Of a DNA stretch of 5,819 nucleotides, positions 5,785 through 5,819 are shown piece after piece. The DNA comes from Candidatus Nanohalarchaeota archaeon. GTDB taxonomy: Archaea > EX4484-52 > B79-G9. Numbering within the stretch: the first letter of the stretch is position 1; each line of letters begins with the position of its first letter. A program made the position numbers and the translations under genes. The stretch covers positions 1-5,819 of the forward strand of contig JAUVEK010000087.1 of assembly GCA_030594795.1 (NCBI GenBank), read 5' to 3'. The notes below the pieces were generated by a model that saw nothing but the letters and a program-made list of their open reading frames with translations, did not search any database and was not told where the DNA came from.

Positions 5785-5805
5785 TTTGAAGAAACAATAG
5801 ATGGT

Positions 5806-5819
5806 ATGAAAATCGGTAA
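5806..5819 (+). CDS. Possible first codons of a divergent gene, runs off the right edge
   Basis: An ATG at 5806 opens a frame reading MKIG up to the window edge. The only support is its position, about 27 bases beyond the centre of the palindromic TATA box, matching the leaderless pattern of the other genes here. A nearer ATG at 5801 stops after two codons (ATG GTA TGA). Four codons cannot identify a product. Confidence 0.35.

Overview
The window looks like part of an archaeal chromosome of moderate GC content. Four things point that way: a UbiA-type prenyltransferase of the digeranylgeranylglyceryl phosphate synthase kind, a geranylgeranyl-reductase-family flavoprotein, an MCT-1/Tma20-like PUA protein, and AT-rich TATA-like boxes about 23-28 bases upstream of start codons that lack a Shine-Dalgarno sequence (leaderless genes). 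The lineage cannot be fixed from sequence alone; an uncultivated euryarchaeal or DPANN-type archaeon is plausible.

Layout from left to right. Positions 1-540 (minus strand) hold a PUA-domain RNA-binding protein, followed by the first 20 codons of another gene that has the only strong Shine-Dalgarno in the window. A 47-base divergent spacer (541-587) with one central TATA-like box separates this from a plus-strand geranylgeranyl-reductase-like gene (588-1607). After a 205-base spacer comes a plus-strand, very AT-rich SAM methyltransferase (1813-2655). It converges on a minus-strand block read from right to left: UbiA prenyltransferase (4934-5752), extended SDR (3983-4921), and two tandem DUF116 membrane/cysteine-rich paralogues (3312-3941 and 2686-3309). 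A hairpin plus T-run near 2648-2671 probably ends this block. At the far right, a perfectly palindromic TATA box (5773-5784) probably serves both the prenyltransferase and a divergent plus-strand gene whose first codons begin at 5806.

How the genes may work together. The prenyltransferase should attach the second geranylgeranyl chain to geranylgeranylglyceryl phosphate, and the reductase should saturate the chains; both steps belong to archaeal ether-lipid synthesis. The SDR is co-transcribed with the prenyltransferase. The methyltransferase resembles the tocopherol/sterol methyltransferase group and has a hydrophobic C-terminal segment, so it could act on a lipid or isoprenoid. The DUF116 pair carries seven shared cysteines behind an N-terminal membrane anchor, which suggests a metal or Fe-S centre at the membrane. 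A lipid- or isoprenoid-modification neighbourhood is a reasonable inference, but only the first two enzymes have well-supported roles. No mobile element, CRISPR array, tRNA or rRNA was seen.
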